64,000 nt of DNA from positions 23,433 through 87,432 of the forward strand of contig NZ_JMKP01000011.1 in assembly GCF_000685805.1 (NCBI RefSeq). Reading direction: 5' to 3'. The position numbers and the translations under genes were made by a program. Under the pieces are notes generated by a model. The model was not told where the DNA came from. It did no database searches and was given only the letters and a program-made list of their open reading frames with translations. Positions 55,450-63,895 of the stretch are shown piece after piece; position 1 is the first letter of the stretch; the number at the start of each line of letters is the position of its first letter. This DNA is from Psychrobacter phenylpyruvicus DSM 7000 = NBRC 102152 (GTDB taxonomy: Bacteria > Pseudomonadota > Gammaproteobacteria > Pseudomonadales > Moraxellaceae).

Positions 55450-56445
55450 ATGATGAATATAATTGAAACCAATCAGCAGCTGTTTGGCTTAGGAGGTTTG
55501 CTTTTCGTTGTGATGACTGCTTTGTGGGTAGTGCAGTATGTAATTATTGGTTATGGCAAAAAAACACTTATTCAGCTTCAGCAATACTGGGTAAGTATAA
55601 AACAGAGGTTTGAACTAGATAAACGACGGCTTCAATTCAAAACGAAATACCCAAAGTTTTATCGATTTTTATCACAAAGGCTGCATTTAGAGCATTTTTA
55701 TGGTCTGCTGTTAACAGTATTATCGTTGGTCATGGGCTATATCTTAGCTTTGTTTGTTGGGCTCGTTGAGGATGTGGTCACCTCGGATTCTATTGTGGCT
55801 ATGGACCACTTTGTGTCTCAGCAGATGAGTGTACTGAGCGACTCAGCGGTGGTTAATTTCTTTATCGTTATTACCAGTTTGGCTTCCACACCGCTTACTG
55901 CTCTGGTGATATTGTTGACAGGCATTGTATGCCTTGTTATTCGCCAATATTACCTATTTATTGGACTGCTGATATCCGTTATAGGCAGCACTGCATTTAC
56001 CTATTTAAGTAAGCTGGTGTTTCATCGTGAGCGACCGATAGATATCTTACTGCATGAGGCGACATACTCCTTTCCGAGTGGGCATGCGACGGTTGCAGTG
56101 GCCTTATATGGGTATGTTGCTTATATGCTGTTTCGCTTTAGCCATGATTTTGGCAGGCAAGTACGTATACTGGTCAATACGGTCTTCCTATGTATCCTAA
56201 TTGGCCTGAGTAGAATTGTATTAAATGAGCATTATTTAAGCGATGTATTGGGTGGCTATTTGGTCGGTGCATTGTGGTTGACTGTAGCTATTAGTGTCAC
56301 AGAGTGGCTAAATATGAAAGGCATGATTCACTGGCAGCTAGACTGGTCAATCTCGCAAGTTCGCTTAGTTTGGTTTAGTGCTGCTTGTGTCTTAATCGGA
56401 GCGCTGATATTTGCCGCTCTTTATCAGTTCCCTTTATTAGTGTAA
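55450..56445 (+). CDS. PAP2-family membrane phosphatase
   Basis: 331 aa with about seven helices. The three catalytic motifs are complete: KLVFHRERP, FPSGHAT and SRIVLNEHYLSD. These are used on undecaprenyl pyrophosphate or phosphatidylglycerol-phosphate, or in lipid A modification. About 100 residues precede the PAP2 domain (TM1 and a charged region). It ends 30-140 bp before a terminator and closes the cluster that starts with cytochrome b561. Confidence 0.88.
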   Translation: MMNIIETNQQLFGLGGLLFVVMTALWVVQYVIIGYGKKTLIQLQQYWVSIKQRFELDKRRLQFKTKYPKFYRFLSQRLHLEHFYGLLLTVLSLVMGYILALFVGLVEDVVTSDSIVAMDHFVSQQMSVLSDSAVVNFFIVITSLASTPLTALVILLTGIVCLVIRQYYLFIGLLISVIGSTAFTYLSKLVFHRERPIDILLHEATYSFPSGHATVAVALYGYVAYMLFRFSHDFGRQVRILVNTVFLCILIGLSRIVLNEHYLSDVLGGYLVGALWLTVAISVTEWLNMKGMIHWQLDWSISQVRLVWFSAACVLIGALIFAALYQFPLLV

Positions 56446-56556
56446 ATAACGTCTCTTAGTGGTAAAGGGATTGATTGGCAAACAGCCGGATGTACTGTAC
56501 AATCGTAAGGTGATTGTTAGTTATAGAAATTTATAATACTATCACTTCATATGTTG

Positions 56557-56583
56557 CGTCATATTTTTATGTGACGTTTTTTT
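56557..56583 (+). terminator. Intrinsic terminator after the PAP2 gene
   Basis: Stem CGTCATAT / ATGTGACG with a TTTT loop, one wobble, then seven T. Confidence 0.8.
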
Positions 56584-56596
56584 AGATCATTTCGTA

Positions 56597-56618
56597 ACAC
56601 GTTTTTTTGTAAACGTGT
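56597..56618 (+). promoter_or_regulatory. Palindrome upstream of nikR
   Basis: Perfect 8-bp inverted repeat ACACGTTT (56597-56604) / AAACGTGT (56611-56618), 6-nt centre. Possibly an operator for nikR or a second hairpin. Confidence 0.4.
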
Positions 56619-56684
56619 CACTCTTCAACGGTTAATCAAGTTTATTGATCAGCCCGCAAGCCCAGTTACCTACTAGTTATTAAC

Positions 56685-56715
56685 CTAATAGCTATTAGTC
56701 AAACCGCTATTAGCT
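56685..56715 (+). promoter_or_regulatory. CTAATAGCTATTAG palindrome and extra half-site upstream of nikR
   Basis: 14-nt perfect palindrome at 56685-56698 and another GCTATTAGCT at 56706-56715, 50-80 bp before the nikR start. Candidate NikR autoregulatory operator; not the E. coli GTATGA type. Confidence 0.45.
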
Positions 56716-56764
56716 AAAAGTAACTAGCAACCAAACAACCGTCAATCAAATAAGTAGTGTGTCT

Positions 56765-57178
56765 ATGCAAGATTCAAACTTAACAAGATTTGGTGTGTCT
56801 ATGGAGGAGGGCCTACTTAAGAAGTTTGATAAGTTGGTTGCCCTCAAAGGATATCGTAACCGCTCTGAGGCATTTCGTGATTTAGTGCGTAAGTCAATTA
56901 TGCAACATATTTATGAGGACAGTGAGCAAATAATCGCTGGTAGTATCTTACTGTTTTACAATCATGATCAGAGAAAACTGGTGGAAGAGATGACCAGAAT
57001 TCAACATGAACATCATGATTTGATATTAGCGACCACTCACTTTCATGTCAGTGAAAAGAATTGTCTGGAGCTTATTGCGGTGAAAGGTAAAGTCAAAGCG
57101 GTACAAGAGCTTAGCTATGAGTTAACCACATTAAAAGGGGTTACTCATGGTGATTTTTCAATCGCACCTGCTGAGTGA
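56765..57178 (+). CDS. nikR: Nickel-responsive regulator NikR
   Basis: 137 aa from ATG 56765 (a GTG two codons upstream is possible). N-terminal ribbon-helix-helix (LTRFGVSMEEGLLKKFDKLVALKGYRNRSEAFRDLVRKS) and C-terminal ACT-like nickel domain with the four nickel ligands in order: His in IQHEHHD, HFH and Cys in NCLE (spacing 11, 2, 6 as in E. coli NikR His76-His87-His89-Cys95). It represses the nikABCDE importer when nickel is plentiful. The importer follows 102 bp later. Confidence 0.95.
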   Translation: MQDSNLTRFGVSMEEGLLKKFDKLVALKGYRNRSEAFRDLVRKSIMQHIYEDSEQIIAGSILLFYNHDQRKLVEEMTRIQHEHHDLILATTHFHVSEKNCLELIAVKGKVKAVQELSYELTTLKGVTHGDFSIAPAE

Positions 57179-57184
57179 ACATAA

Positions 57185-57218
57185 GGTGTTTTTGCATAGC
57201 TTGTATTAGCAAAAACCC
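57185..57218 (+). other. Hairpin between nikR and nikA
   Basis: GTTTTTGC / GCAAAAAC with outer GGT/ACC pairing, in the 102-bp spacer. No T-run follows, so probably an mRNA processing or stability hairpin. Confidence 0.4.
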
Positions 57219-57280
57219 ACCCTCCTACTGAATGACTTTTAAACACAGTTTTATCTTTATTAAAAAAAGAGCGTGCTTAC

Positions 57281-58900
57281 ATGAATACAAGATCCATTGG
57301 AATGTTTGGGTTAGTCGCCTTGCTACTGGTGATAATAATAGGATGTTCATCAGCGGATAATAAGACGGACAATAATAGCAATAACAAAATAGCTTCAGAG
57401 ACAAAAGAAGAGCTTGTCTTAGCATTTGGTTCAGAGCCAGAAGCAGGTTTTGATCCGATTACAGGGTGGGGGCGTTATGGCTCTCCTTTATTTCAAAGTA
57501 CATTATTGAAAAGAGACGATGACCTCAATATCGTAAATGACTTAGCGACCAGTTATGAAGTTAGCGACGATGGCACCGTGTGGACAGTACATTTGCGTGA
57601 TGATGTTAAGTTTTCTGATGGGGAGCCACTAACCGCAAAAGATGTTAAGTTTACCTTTGAAAAAGCCTTACAAAGTGCTTCAGTTGTTGACTTAAATATC
57701 TTACAAAAAGTAGAAGCGATTGACGATACAGTGGTTCGGTTTACCTTAAAAAAACCACAATCAACATTTGTTAACTCGTTAGTTGCGACAGGAATTGTGC
57801 CGGAACATGCTTATGATAATAATTATGCACAAAACCCTATAGGCTCTGGGCCTTATCAATTAGTACAGTGGGATAAAGGGCAACAACTTATTGTCAAAGA
57901 GAACCCTGAGTATTATGGCAAGCATCCTTATTTCAAAAAGCTAACTTTTTTGTTCTTAAGTGAAGATGCAGCGTTTGCTGCTGCTCAAGCAGGCACAGTT
58001 GATATGACTTATCTTCCAGCTGCTTTTAGTAACAAAGAAATTTCTGGCATGAAGCTTAAAGCGGTGAAAACAGTTGATAACCGTGGTATTGCTTTTCCCT
58101 ACGTTAAGTCAGGTCAAGTGAAAGAAAATGGCTTGCCAATCGGTAACGATGTGACTGCTGATCCAGCGATTCGTCATGCTATTGATGTAGCGGTAGACCG
58201 CAAAGCGTTAATCGACGGTGTATTAGAAGGCTATGGCTCTCCCGCTTATACCTCAGTAGATCATCTTCCCTGGTGGAATCCAGAAACAGTCATTGAGGAT
58301 GCCAACTTGGATGCTGCGCGCAAAATATTGGCAGACGCAGGTTGGAGCGATACTGACGGCGATGGTGTGCTAGATAAGGGCTCACTAAAAGCTGAGTTTA
58401 AACTTTATTATTTAGCGAGTGACATAGTCAGACAGTCGCTAGCCATTGCTGTGGCTGATATGGTGAAACCTTTAGGCATTAAGATTGATATCGAAGGCGG
58501 AAGCTGGGATGTTATTAGCGAAAAAATGCATTCTGAAGCTGTTTTGATGGGGTGGGGAAGTCATAACCCTTATGAGCTGGTAAATATTTATGCCACCCAA
58601 AATGCTGGAGTAGATTACAACAACACCGGATATTACAGCAATAAAACTGTGGACCGCTATTTTGACAAAGCCCTGCAAGCCAACAGTGAGCAAGAAGCGA
58701 ATGAGTATTGGAAAAAGGCGCAGTGGGATGGCACGACTGGCTTAAGCGGTAAAGGCGATGCAGCTTGGGTTTGGCTGGTGAATATTGATCATCTATATTT
58801 GATGAAAAATGAGCTAGATATTGGAAAACAAAGAATCCATGTTCATGGACACGGTTGGCCGGCGACAGACAACATCGTCGATTGGAGATGGAAGCAGTAA
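57281..58900 (+). CDS. nikA: Nickel ABC importer binding protein (NikA/NikZ-like)
   Basis: 539 aa lipoprotein of the SBP_bac_5 (OppA/NikA) class. Signal with lipobox IIGCSS, then Asn/Asp/Ser linker, ELVLAFGSEPEAGFDPITGWGRYGSPLFQSTLLKRDDD, SYEVSDDGTVWTVHLRDDVKFSDGEPLTAKDVKFTFE and NPIGSGPYQLVQWDKGQQLIVKENPEYYG. The C-terminal HVHGHGW may take part in nickel binding. nikR upstream and the nikBCDE genes identify the metal. Overlaps nikB by one base. Confidence 0.88.
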   Translation: MNTRSIGMFGLVALLLVIIIGCSSADNKTDNNSNNKIASETKEELVLAFGSEPEAGFDPITGWGRYGSPLFQSTLLKRDDDLNIVNDLATSYEVSDDGTVWTVHLRDDVKFSDGEPLTAKDVKFTFEKALQSASVVDLNILQKVEAIDDTVVRFTLKKPQSTFVNSLVATGIVPEHAYDNNYAQNPIGSGPYQLVQWDKGQQLIVKENPEYYGKHPYFKKLTFLFLSEDAAFAAAQAGTVDMTYLPAAFSNKEISGMKLKAVKTVDNRGIAFPYVKSGQVKENGLPIGNDVTADPAIRHAIDVAVDRKALIDGVLEGYGSPAYTSVDHLPWWNPETVIEDANLDAARKILADAGWSDTDGDGVLDKGSLKAEFKLYYLASDIVRQSLAIAVADMVKPLGIKIDIEGGSWDVISEKMHSEAVLMGWGSHNPYELVNIYATQNAGVDYNNTGYYSNKTVDRYFDKALQANSEQEANEYWKKAQWDGTTGLSGKGDAAWVWLVNIDHLYLMKNELDIGKQRIHVHGHGWPATDNIVDWRWKQ

Positions 58901-59904
58901 TGTGTGGAAAAATATGGGAGGGGAAAATCGGGTCTTATTTCATATTTAAAGGACTAAGGATGGCATCTCTATTGGTTGCTATTAGCTTTATCTCCTTTAT
59001 TTTGATGAAAAACTCTCCCATTGATCCCATTCAAGCCTACATTGGCGCCGATATGTTAAATGTCGGCCCTGAGCAGCGTGAAAAGATAGCGGAGTATTGG
59101 GGACTTAATGAGCCTGTATTGACTCAGTTTGTTAGTTGGGCTTCTGCATTACTGCATGGAGATCTAGGTACCTCGATGATTTATCGGCGCCCAGTCAGTG
59201 AAATTATTGGTGAGCGCTTTATGAGTTCATTGGCACTAATGATCGTCGCGTGGAGTTTATCGGGGATGATGGGCTTCGTTCTCGGTATTGTTGCTGCTAT
59301 GAAAAAAGGCACTTGGATTGATAGCCTAATTCAGTGGTACTGTTATACCTTAGCTTCAACGCCAACCTTCTGGATGGGGCTATTAGTGCTGATAATCTTT
59401 GCGGTATGGCTAGGCTGGTTCCCCGTGGGTTTGGGTGTCCCGGCAGGGGTATTGGCGGAGGATGTTGTGTTATTAGACCGAGTGAAACACTTGGTGCTTC
59501 CGGCATTGACCCTAAGTATCTTAGGAGTAGCCAACGTGGCACTTCATACCCGTCAAAAGCTTATTGAAGTGTTATCGAGCGACTATGTGCTATTTGCAAG
59601 AGCGCGTGGTGAAAAAGGCTTTTCATTGTTTTGGAGACATGGCTTACGCAATATTGTTTTACCAGCCATTACTTTGCAGTTCGCCGCATTCAGTGAATTA
59701 TTTGGAGGCGCTATTCTTGCCGAGCAAGTATTTTCTTATCCAGGGCTTGGACAAGCAACGGTAGAGGCTGGGCTAAAAGGAGATGTGCCTTTATTATTAG
59801 GAATCGTCTTATTCAGTACCATCTTTGTCTTTGCGGGTAATTTAATTGCCGATCTAATTTACTACATCGTCGATCCGAGGACCAAAGAAAGTAGAATGAT
59901 ATGA
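58900..59904 (+). CDS. nikB: Nickel ABC importer permease NikB
   Basis: 334 aa. The ATG at 58900 overlaps the nikA stop (TAATG); an earlier in-frame start at 58855 lies inside nikA and is not needed. Six helices with the DppB-type motif FARARGEKGFSLFWRHGLRNIVLPAITLQFAAFSELFGGAILAEQVFSYPGLGQATVEA. It overlaps nikC by four bases. Confidence 0.92.
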   Translation: MCGKIWEGKIGSYFIFKGLRMASLLVAISFISFILMKNSPIDPIQAYIGADMLNVGPEQREKIAEYWGLNEPVLTQFVSWASALLHGDLGTSMIYRRPVSEIIGERFMSSLALMIVAWSLSGMMGFVLGIVAAMKKGTWIDSLIQWYCYTLASTPTFWMGLLVLIIFAVWLGWFPVGLGVPAGVLAEDVVLLDRVKHLVLPALTLSILGVANVALHTRQKLIEVLSSDYVLFARARGEKGFSLFWRHGLRNIVLPAITLQFAAFSELFGGAILAEQVFSYPGLGQATVEAGLKGDVPLLLGIVLFSTIFVFAGNLIADLIYYIVDPRTKESRMI

Positions 59905-60767
59905 CTGCAAGTAGCCTAGTAAATAAAAAAAATAAATTTAGCCTGTTTGGATTAAATCTCAGACAGCGAACGCTGCTGACTATTGTATTAACCACTGCAT
60001 TTCTATTAACTATCTTACTTAGCGGCTTGATGTTGGATGAAGCAAAAATTGCCACAAATTTAACTCAGCGTAATCTCCCCCCTTCACTGCAATATTTCTT
60101 TGGCACTGATTGGTTAGGTCGAGATATGTTTACGCGTACGATTATGGGGTTGAAGCTAAGTATGGGGGTAGGGCTGCTAGGCGCAGTAGGCAGTGCCTTC
60201 ATAGCGCTCGTTCTGGGCATGGCAGCAGCGACAATGGGCAATCTTACTGATCGTGTGATTACATGGGTTATTGATCTTTTTTTGAGTGTGCCGCATCTGG
60301 TTACGCTTATTCTAATCTCCTTCATGCTAGGCGGCGGCTTTAAAGGCATTGTCGTTGGTTTGATGCTGACGCATTGGCCAAGTCTGGCGCGGGTAATTAG
60401 AGTAGAGGTGATGCAAATACGCTCTGCTGATTATGTTCAGGTGTCTCATCAAATGGGCAAATCTCGTTGGTGGATTGCTACAAATCATATCCTGCCGCAT
60501 CTCATTCCACAGCTATTAGTGGGCTTTATGCTAATGTTCCCGCACATTATCTTGCACGAAGCTTCTGTGACATTTTTGGGATTAGGGTTGTCGCCTCATG
60601 AGCCGGCGATTGGCATTATTTTGTCAGAGTCGATGAAGTACTTATCCTCTGGGCTTTGGTGGTTGGCATTTTTTCCAGGGATAGCGTTACTTATCGTGGT
60701 GCGTACCTTTGAGATTACTGGTGAAAATTTAAGAAAACTGATGAATCCTAATGAAGCAAATCAGTAA
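59901..60767 (+). CDS. nikC: Nickel ABC importer permease NikC
   Basis: 288 aa, DppC type: QYFFGTDWLGRDMFTRTIMGLKLSMGVGLLGAV and SADYVQVSHQMGKSRWWIATNHILPHLIPQLLVGFMLMFPHIILHEASVTFLGLGLSPHEPAIGIILSES. Starts within the nikB stop. Forms the channel with NikB. Confidence 0.92.
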   Translation: MTASSLVNKKNKFSLFGLNLRQRTLLTIVLTTAFLLTILLSGLMLDEAKIATNLTQRNLPPSLQYFFGTDWLGRDMFTRTIMGLKLSMGVGLLGAVGSAFIALVLGMAAATMGNLTDRVITWVIDLFLSVPHLVTLILISFMLGGGFKGIVVGLMLTHWPSLARVIRVEVMQIRSADYVQVSHQMGKSRWWIATNHILPHLIPQLLVGFMLMFPHIILHEASVTFLGLGLSPHEPAIGIILSESMKYLSSGLWWLAFFPGIALLIVVRTFEITGENLRKLMNPNEANQ

Positions 60768-60786
60768 AAATTGGAGAGACAGCTAG

Positions 60787-61710
60787 ATGTCGATTTTAGA
60801 GGTAAATGATTTATCGATATCATTTAATCAATATACAGGTGGGCTCAGGCAGAGAGAACTCAAAGTTATTACTGATTTAGAAGTCAGCTTAAATAAAGGT
60901 GAAATACTGGCCATCGTGGGAGCGAGTGGCTCGGGTAAGAGCTTACTTGCTCATTCAATCTTGGGTATTTTGCCAGACAATGCAAACGTGAGTGGCAGCA
61001 TCAAATATAAGGGCGAAACATTAACGGCTAAGCGGCAACAAGCACTAAGAGCGACTGAAATCGCCTTGATTCCGCAATCCGTTAATTATCTTAATCCACT
61101 GATGCGTGTCGGCAAACAAGTTAGGTCGCCTGTTAATGACAAAGCGACGATTGCGGCCCAAAGACAAGCTTTTGAGCGGCTGCGTTTAAGCCCAGAAGTT
61201 GAAGGTATGTATCCTTTTCAGCTCTCTGGTGGCATGGCACGAAGAATACTACTATCAACGGCTATTGTCAGAGACGCTGAGCTAATTATTGCTGATGAGC
61301 CAACGCCTGGACTAGATCCTGTTGTCATCAAAGAGGCTTTACAGAGCTTTCGAGAGCTGGCTGATGATGGGCGAACTATCCTGTTAATTACACATGATAT
61401 CGAAGCTGCTTTACAGATTGCAGACCGGATTGCGGTGCTGTATGCCGGTACGATATTGGAGGTGGCTGCTGTAGATGACTTTAGCGGGAAAGGGGAGCGA
61501 CTGCGCCATCCATATACCGAGGCATTGTGGCGAGCATTACCCCAGAATGATTTTGTTGCCATTCCCGGTTCGCAGCCTAAGGCAGCTGACCTTCCACCCG
61601 GGTGTTTGTTTGCACCGCGTTGTCCGCTGGTGATGCCTGAATGTAATCAAGCACAACCAGCTATGCGAGAGCTGCGGGCGGGAAGAGTGAGGTGTATCCA
61701 TGCGGCTTGA
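60787..61710 (+). CDS. nikD: Nickel ABC importer ATPase NikD
   Basis: 307 aa ATPase: Walker A GASGSGKS, signature LSGGMARRI, Walker B LIIADEPTPGLD, H-loop ITHDI, and a C-terminal oligopeptide-type extension with Cys (CLFAPRCPLVMPEC). Ribosome site GGAGAG. Overlaps nikE by 11 bases. Confidence 0.92.
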   Translation: MSILEVNDLSISFNQYTGGLRQRELKVITDLEVSLNKGEILAIVGASGSGKSLLAHSILGILPDNANVSGSIKYKGETLTAKRQQALRATEIALIPQSVNYLNPLMRVGKQVRSPVNDKATIAAQRQAFERLRLSPEVEGMYPFQLSGGMARRILLSTAIVRDAELIIADEPTPGLDPVVIKEALQSFRELADDGRTILLITHDIEAALQIADRIAVLYAGTILEVAAVDDFSGKGERLRHPYTEALWRALPQNDFVAIPGSQPKAADLPPGCLFAPRCPLVMPECNQAQPAMRELRAGRVRCIHAA

Positions 61711-62317
61711 AGCTAACAATCTTGGGTTTCGCTACGCAGCGGGACCGTGGCTATTTCGCGGCGTTAATCTAACGATAGAGCCTGGTGAAATCGTTGGGCT
61801 TGTTGGACCAAGTGGCTCTGGTAAGACCACCCTTTGCCGCATATTATCTGGCTATGAAAAGCCTGTAGAGGGAGGTGTCACCCTAAATGGTTCAGCCATC
61901 AATAACCGAGGCTATCATCCGGTACAGTTGGTTTTTCAGCACCCTGAAAAAGCGGTTAACCCTCGCTGGAAAATGAGGAAAGTACTCAATGAGGGGTGGC
62001 AACCGAATAAATCGTTATTGCAGTTATTAGGCATTGAAGAGGAGTGGCTCAACCGTTGGCCCAATGAGCTATCAGGGGGCGAGCTGCAGCGGTTCTGTGT
62101 TGCAAGAGCACTTGGGCCAAAGACGAAGTTCTTCATCGCCGATGAGATGACCACAATGCTAGATGCGATTACCCAAGCGCAGATTTGGCAAGCTGTGCTC
62201 GAAAGATTTGAGCGTAGTGAGGTAGGTATGCTGGTTGTCAGTCATGATATGGCTTTAGTCAAAAGACTTTGTCACCGTGTGGTTAACATAGCAGAGCTTA
62301 ATAAGCACTCGCCATAA
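61700..62317 (+). CDS. nikE: Nickel ABC importer ATPase NikE
   Basis: 205 aa, short ATPase without the C-terminal extension: Walker A GPSGSGKT, LSGGELQRF, Walker B FFIADEMTTMLD, SHDMALV. Last of nikABCDE; the ATG lies within the end of nikD. Confidence 0.9.
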   Translation: MRLEANNLGFRYAAGPWLFRGVNLTIEPGEIVGLVGPSGSGKTTLCRILSGYEKPVEGGVTLNGSAINNRGYHPVQLVFQHPEKAVNPRWKMRKVLNEGWQPNKSLLQLLGIEEEWLNRWPNELSGGELQRFCVARALGPKTKFFIADEMTTMLDAITQAQIWQAVLERFERSEVGMLVVSHDMALVKRLCHRVVNIAELNKHSP

Positions 62318-62433
62318 TATTTGTCACCTTATATTTGTAACTTACCGAGAATCAATGTATAACGTAGGGTCTAAAAAATAGGGATTGTTTAGACACTATG
62401 GTTTTGCTCTGCGCAGCGCAGATATGAGTCTAA

Positions 62434-63387
62434 ATGAGCGTTAGTTTATTTCAAGCTTTAGGAAAGGCCATGCTTCGTTTTATAGCGCGTCATAGCACAT
62501 TAATTATGCCTCTTTGCGCAGTTGTGGGCTTTATATTTCCAGATTTATCCAATGCGGTGTTGGGGTACTTACCCGAAGTGCTGTTCTTCTTGATGTTTTT
62601 TACGTTATTGGGTATTGATCAGTTCGCACTATTGAAGCGCATCGTGACACGTTATGTCTGGGTCTTTGCGGTGCTCCAAAGTGCGGGCATGAGCCTCGTC
62701 TTAGTATTGATCAGTTATGCACTTGGTGTCCGTGGTGATTTGCTATTGGCAATAGCAGGGCTTGGTGCTACTGCGCCCTTGTTTGGAAGTGGGGCACTGG
62801 TCAATGCCGTGGGGTTTGATGCCCAATTGGCTATGGCAAAAACTATCGCTGCTACACTGGTTATGCCGGCTACCTTATTGGGTGTATTGTGGCTCTTGGG
62901 CGATAAGAACGCTCATTTAGATTTGGTAACTTATGTCCAGCGCTTGGTAGTGTACATTGTTATGCCCATGGGGCTTGCAGTGTTGGCGCGCCGCTTGATC
63001 GCGCCTGCAGTTTTGTCTCGCTATTACCCTAAGATTGGGCAGTTTAATATCTTACTGTTGCTACTATTCCCACTGGGATTAATGGCTGGGTTTCGTGAGA
63101 CATTTGATTATAATCCGTGGCAGGCTTTCTCATTATTGATGCTCAGCTCTGTGTTGGCGCTGTTCTTTTATTTCAGCGCTTATTTTGTATATCGGCGTTT
63201 TGGTTATGAAAATGCCATTGTTGCCGCGCTAGTGTGTGGCGGACGCAATGTATTATTGGCTTACACCATCACTGTCCCCTTTATGGGCGCAATGTTTTTA
63301 CCGTTATTGGGTGCTTTTCAACTTCCCGCTTTTTGCTTACCACTACTAGGTAAGTATATGGTGCAACGCCATAAGGCACACCAGTAG
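62434..63387 (+). CDS. Bile-acid:sodium-symporter-like (BASS/SBF) transporter
   Basis: 317 aa with ten predicted helices. VLFFLMFFTLLGIDQFALLKRI, LLLAIAGLGATAPLFGSGALVNAVGFDAQLAMAKTIAATLVMPATLLG and ENAIVAALVCGGRNVLLAYTI are reminiscent of SBF-like proteins; the last has the RN turn typical of the fold. It lies 116 bp after nikE on the same strand, so it may belong to the nickel operon or its regulon. The substrate is unknown; an organic acid that serves as a nickel chelator is speculation. Confidence 0.7.
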   Translation: MSVSLFQALGKAMLRFIARHSTLIMPLCAVVGFIFPDLSNAVLGYLPEVLFFLMFFTLLGIDQFALLKRIVTRYVWVFAVLQSAGMSLVLVLISYALGVRGDLLLAIAGLGATAPLFGSGALVNAVGFDAQLAMAKTIAATLVMPATLLGVLWLLGDKNAHLDLVTYVQRLVVYIVMPMGLAVLARRLIAPAVLSRYYPKIGQFNILLLLLFPLGLMAGFRETFDYNPWQAFSLLMLSSVLALFFYFSAYFVYRRFGYENAIVAALVCGGRNVLLAYTITVPFMGAMFLPLLGAFQLPAFCLPLLGKYMVQRHKAHQ

Positions 63388-63480
63388 TGACCTTATGAGT
63401 AACATACATAATTTTTTTCTGCAATATAAGAGGCAATTGTTTCTCGGAACAAATTCTACAAGCTATCGGCTTTGGAAGTT

Positions 63481-63527
63481 CTATTTAAAGGATTTCCCTT
63501 GCACAGCCAAAATTGGTGTGCAATTTT
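63481..63527 (+). repeat. Dispersed repeat copy with terminator-like hairpin
   Basis: 63481-63502 is a 22-nt exact match, in reverse complement, to 47655-47676 near the tRNA genes (begins CTATTTAAAGGATTTCC). It is followed at once by TTGCAC...GTGCAA with TTTT (63499-63527), a possible terminator for the SBF-like gene. The match may be a small repeat family. The surrounding spacer (63388-63586) holds nothing else. Confidence 0.55.
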
Positions 63528-63586
63528 AAACGTTGCTCATAGGCCCTCTATGCGATAGTAATGACTTTGATTTTTGAACATCCATA

Positions 63587-63880
63587 TCACTCGCCTTCTG
63601 TCGGTTGGTGTAGCGTGTATAAATTAGGGAACTGTTCCGCACTGACTACTTTGAATTCATTTTCATCTTCACGTACCAACCACTGGTTCGGCTTTAAAGT
63701 TATTACATCGTCGCCCTTAGTAAGTATAAGCGTCGGTAAGCCTTGATCGAATACAGCACTTGTTTTCACGTCACATTTCAAGTCATCAATCCAGTTCGCT
63801 AAATGTATTAACTCGCCACCACCAAACGGATGAGCTTCAACCAACTTACCGAACTTACTACAATATATTTTCATTTTCAT
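63587..63880 (-). CDS. Small phage-like protein next to the CRISPR array
   Basis: 97 aa, soluble. The C-terminal text VITLKPNQWLVREDENEFKVVSAEQFPNLY resembles the PGDWIV..NGEF.V...F...Y pattern of small phage-encoded proteins; the N-terminal KLVEAHPFGGGELIHLANWIDDLK is not recognised. AAGGA lies about 8 nt before the ATG at 63880. The start is only 15 bp from the last CRISPR repeat, on the strand the array is probably transcribed from. Likely a prophage or defence-island relic; function unknown. Confidence 0.6.
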   Translation of the reverse strand: MKMKIYCSKFGKLVEAHPFGGGELIHLANWIDDLKCDVKTSAVFDQGLPTLILTKGDDVITLKPNQWLVREDENEFKVVSAEQFPNLYTLHQPTEGE

Positions 63881-63895
63881 TTCATTTTTCCTTAT

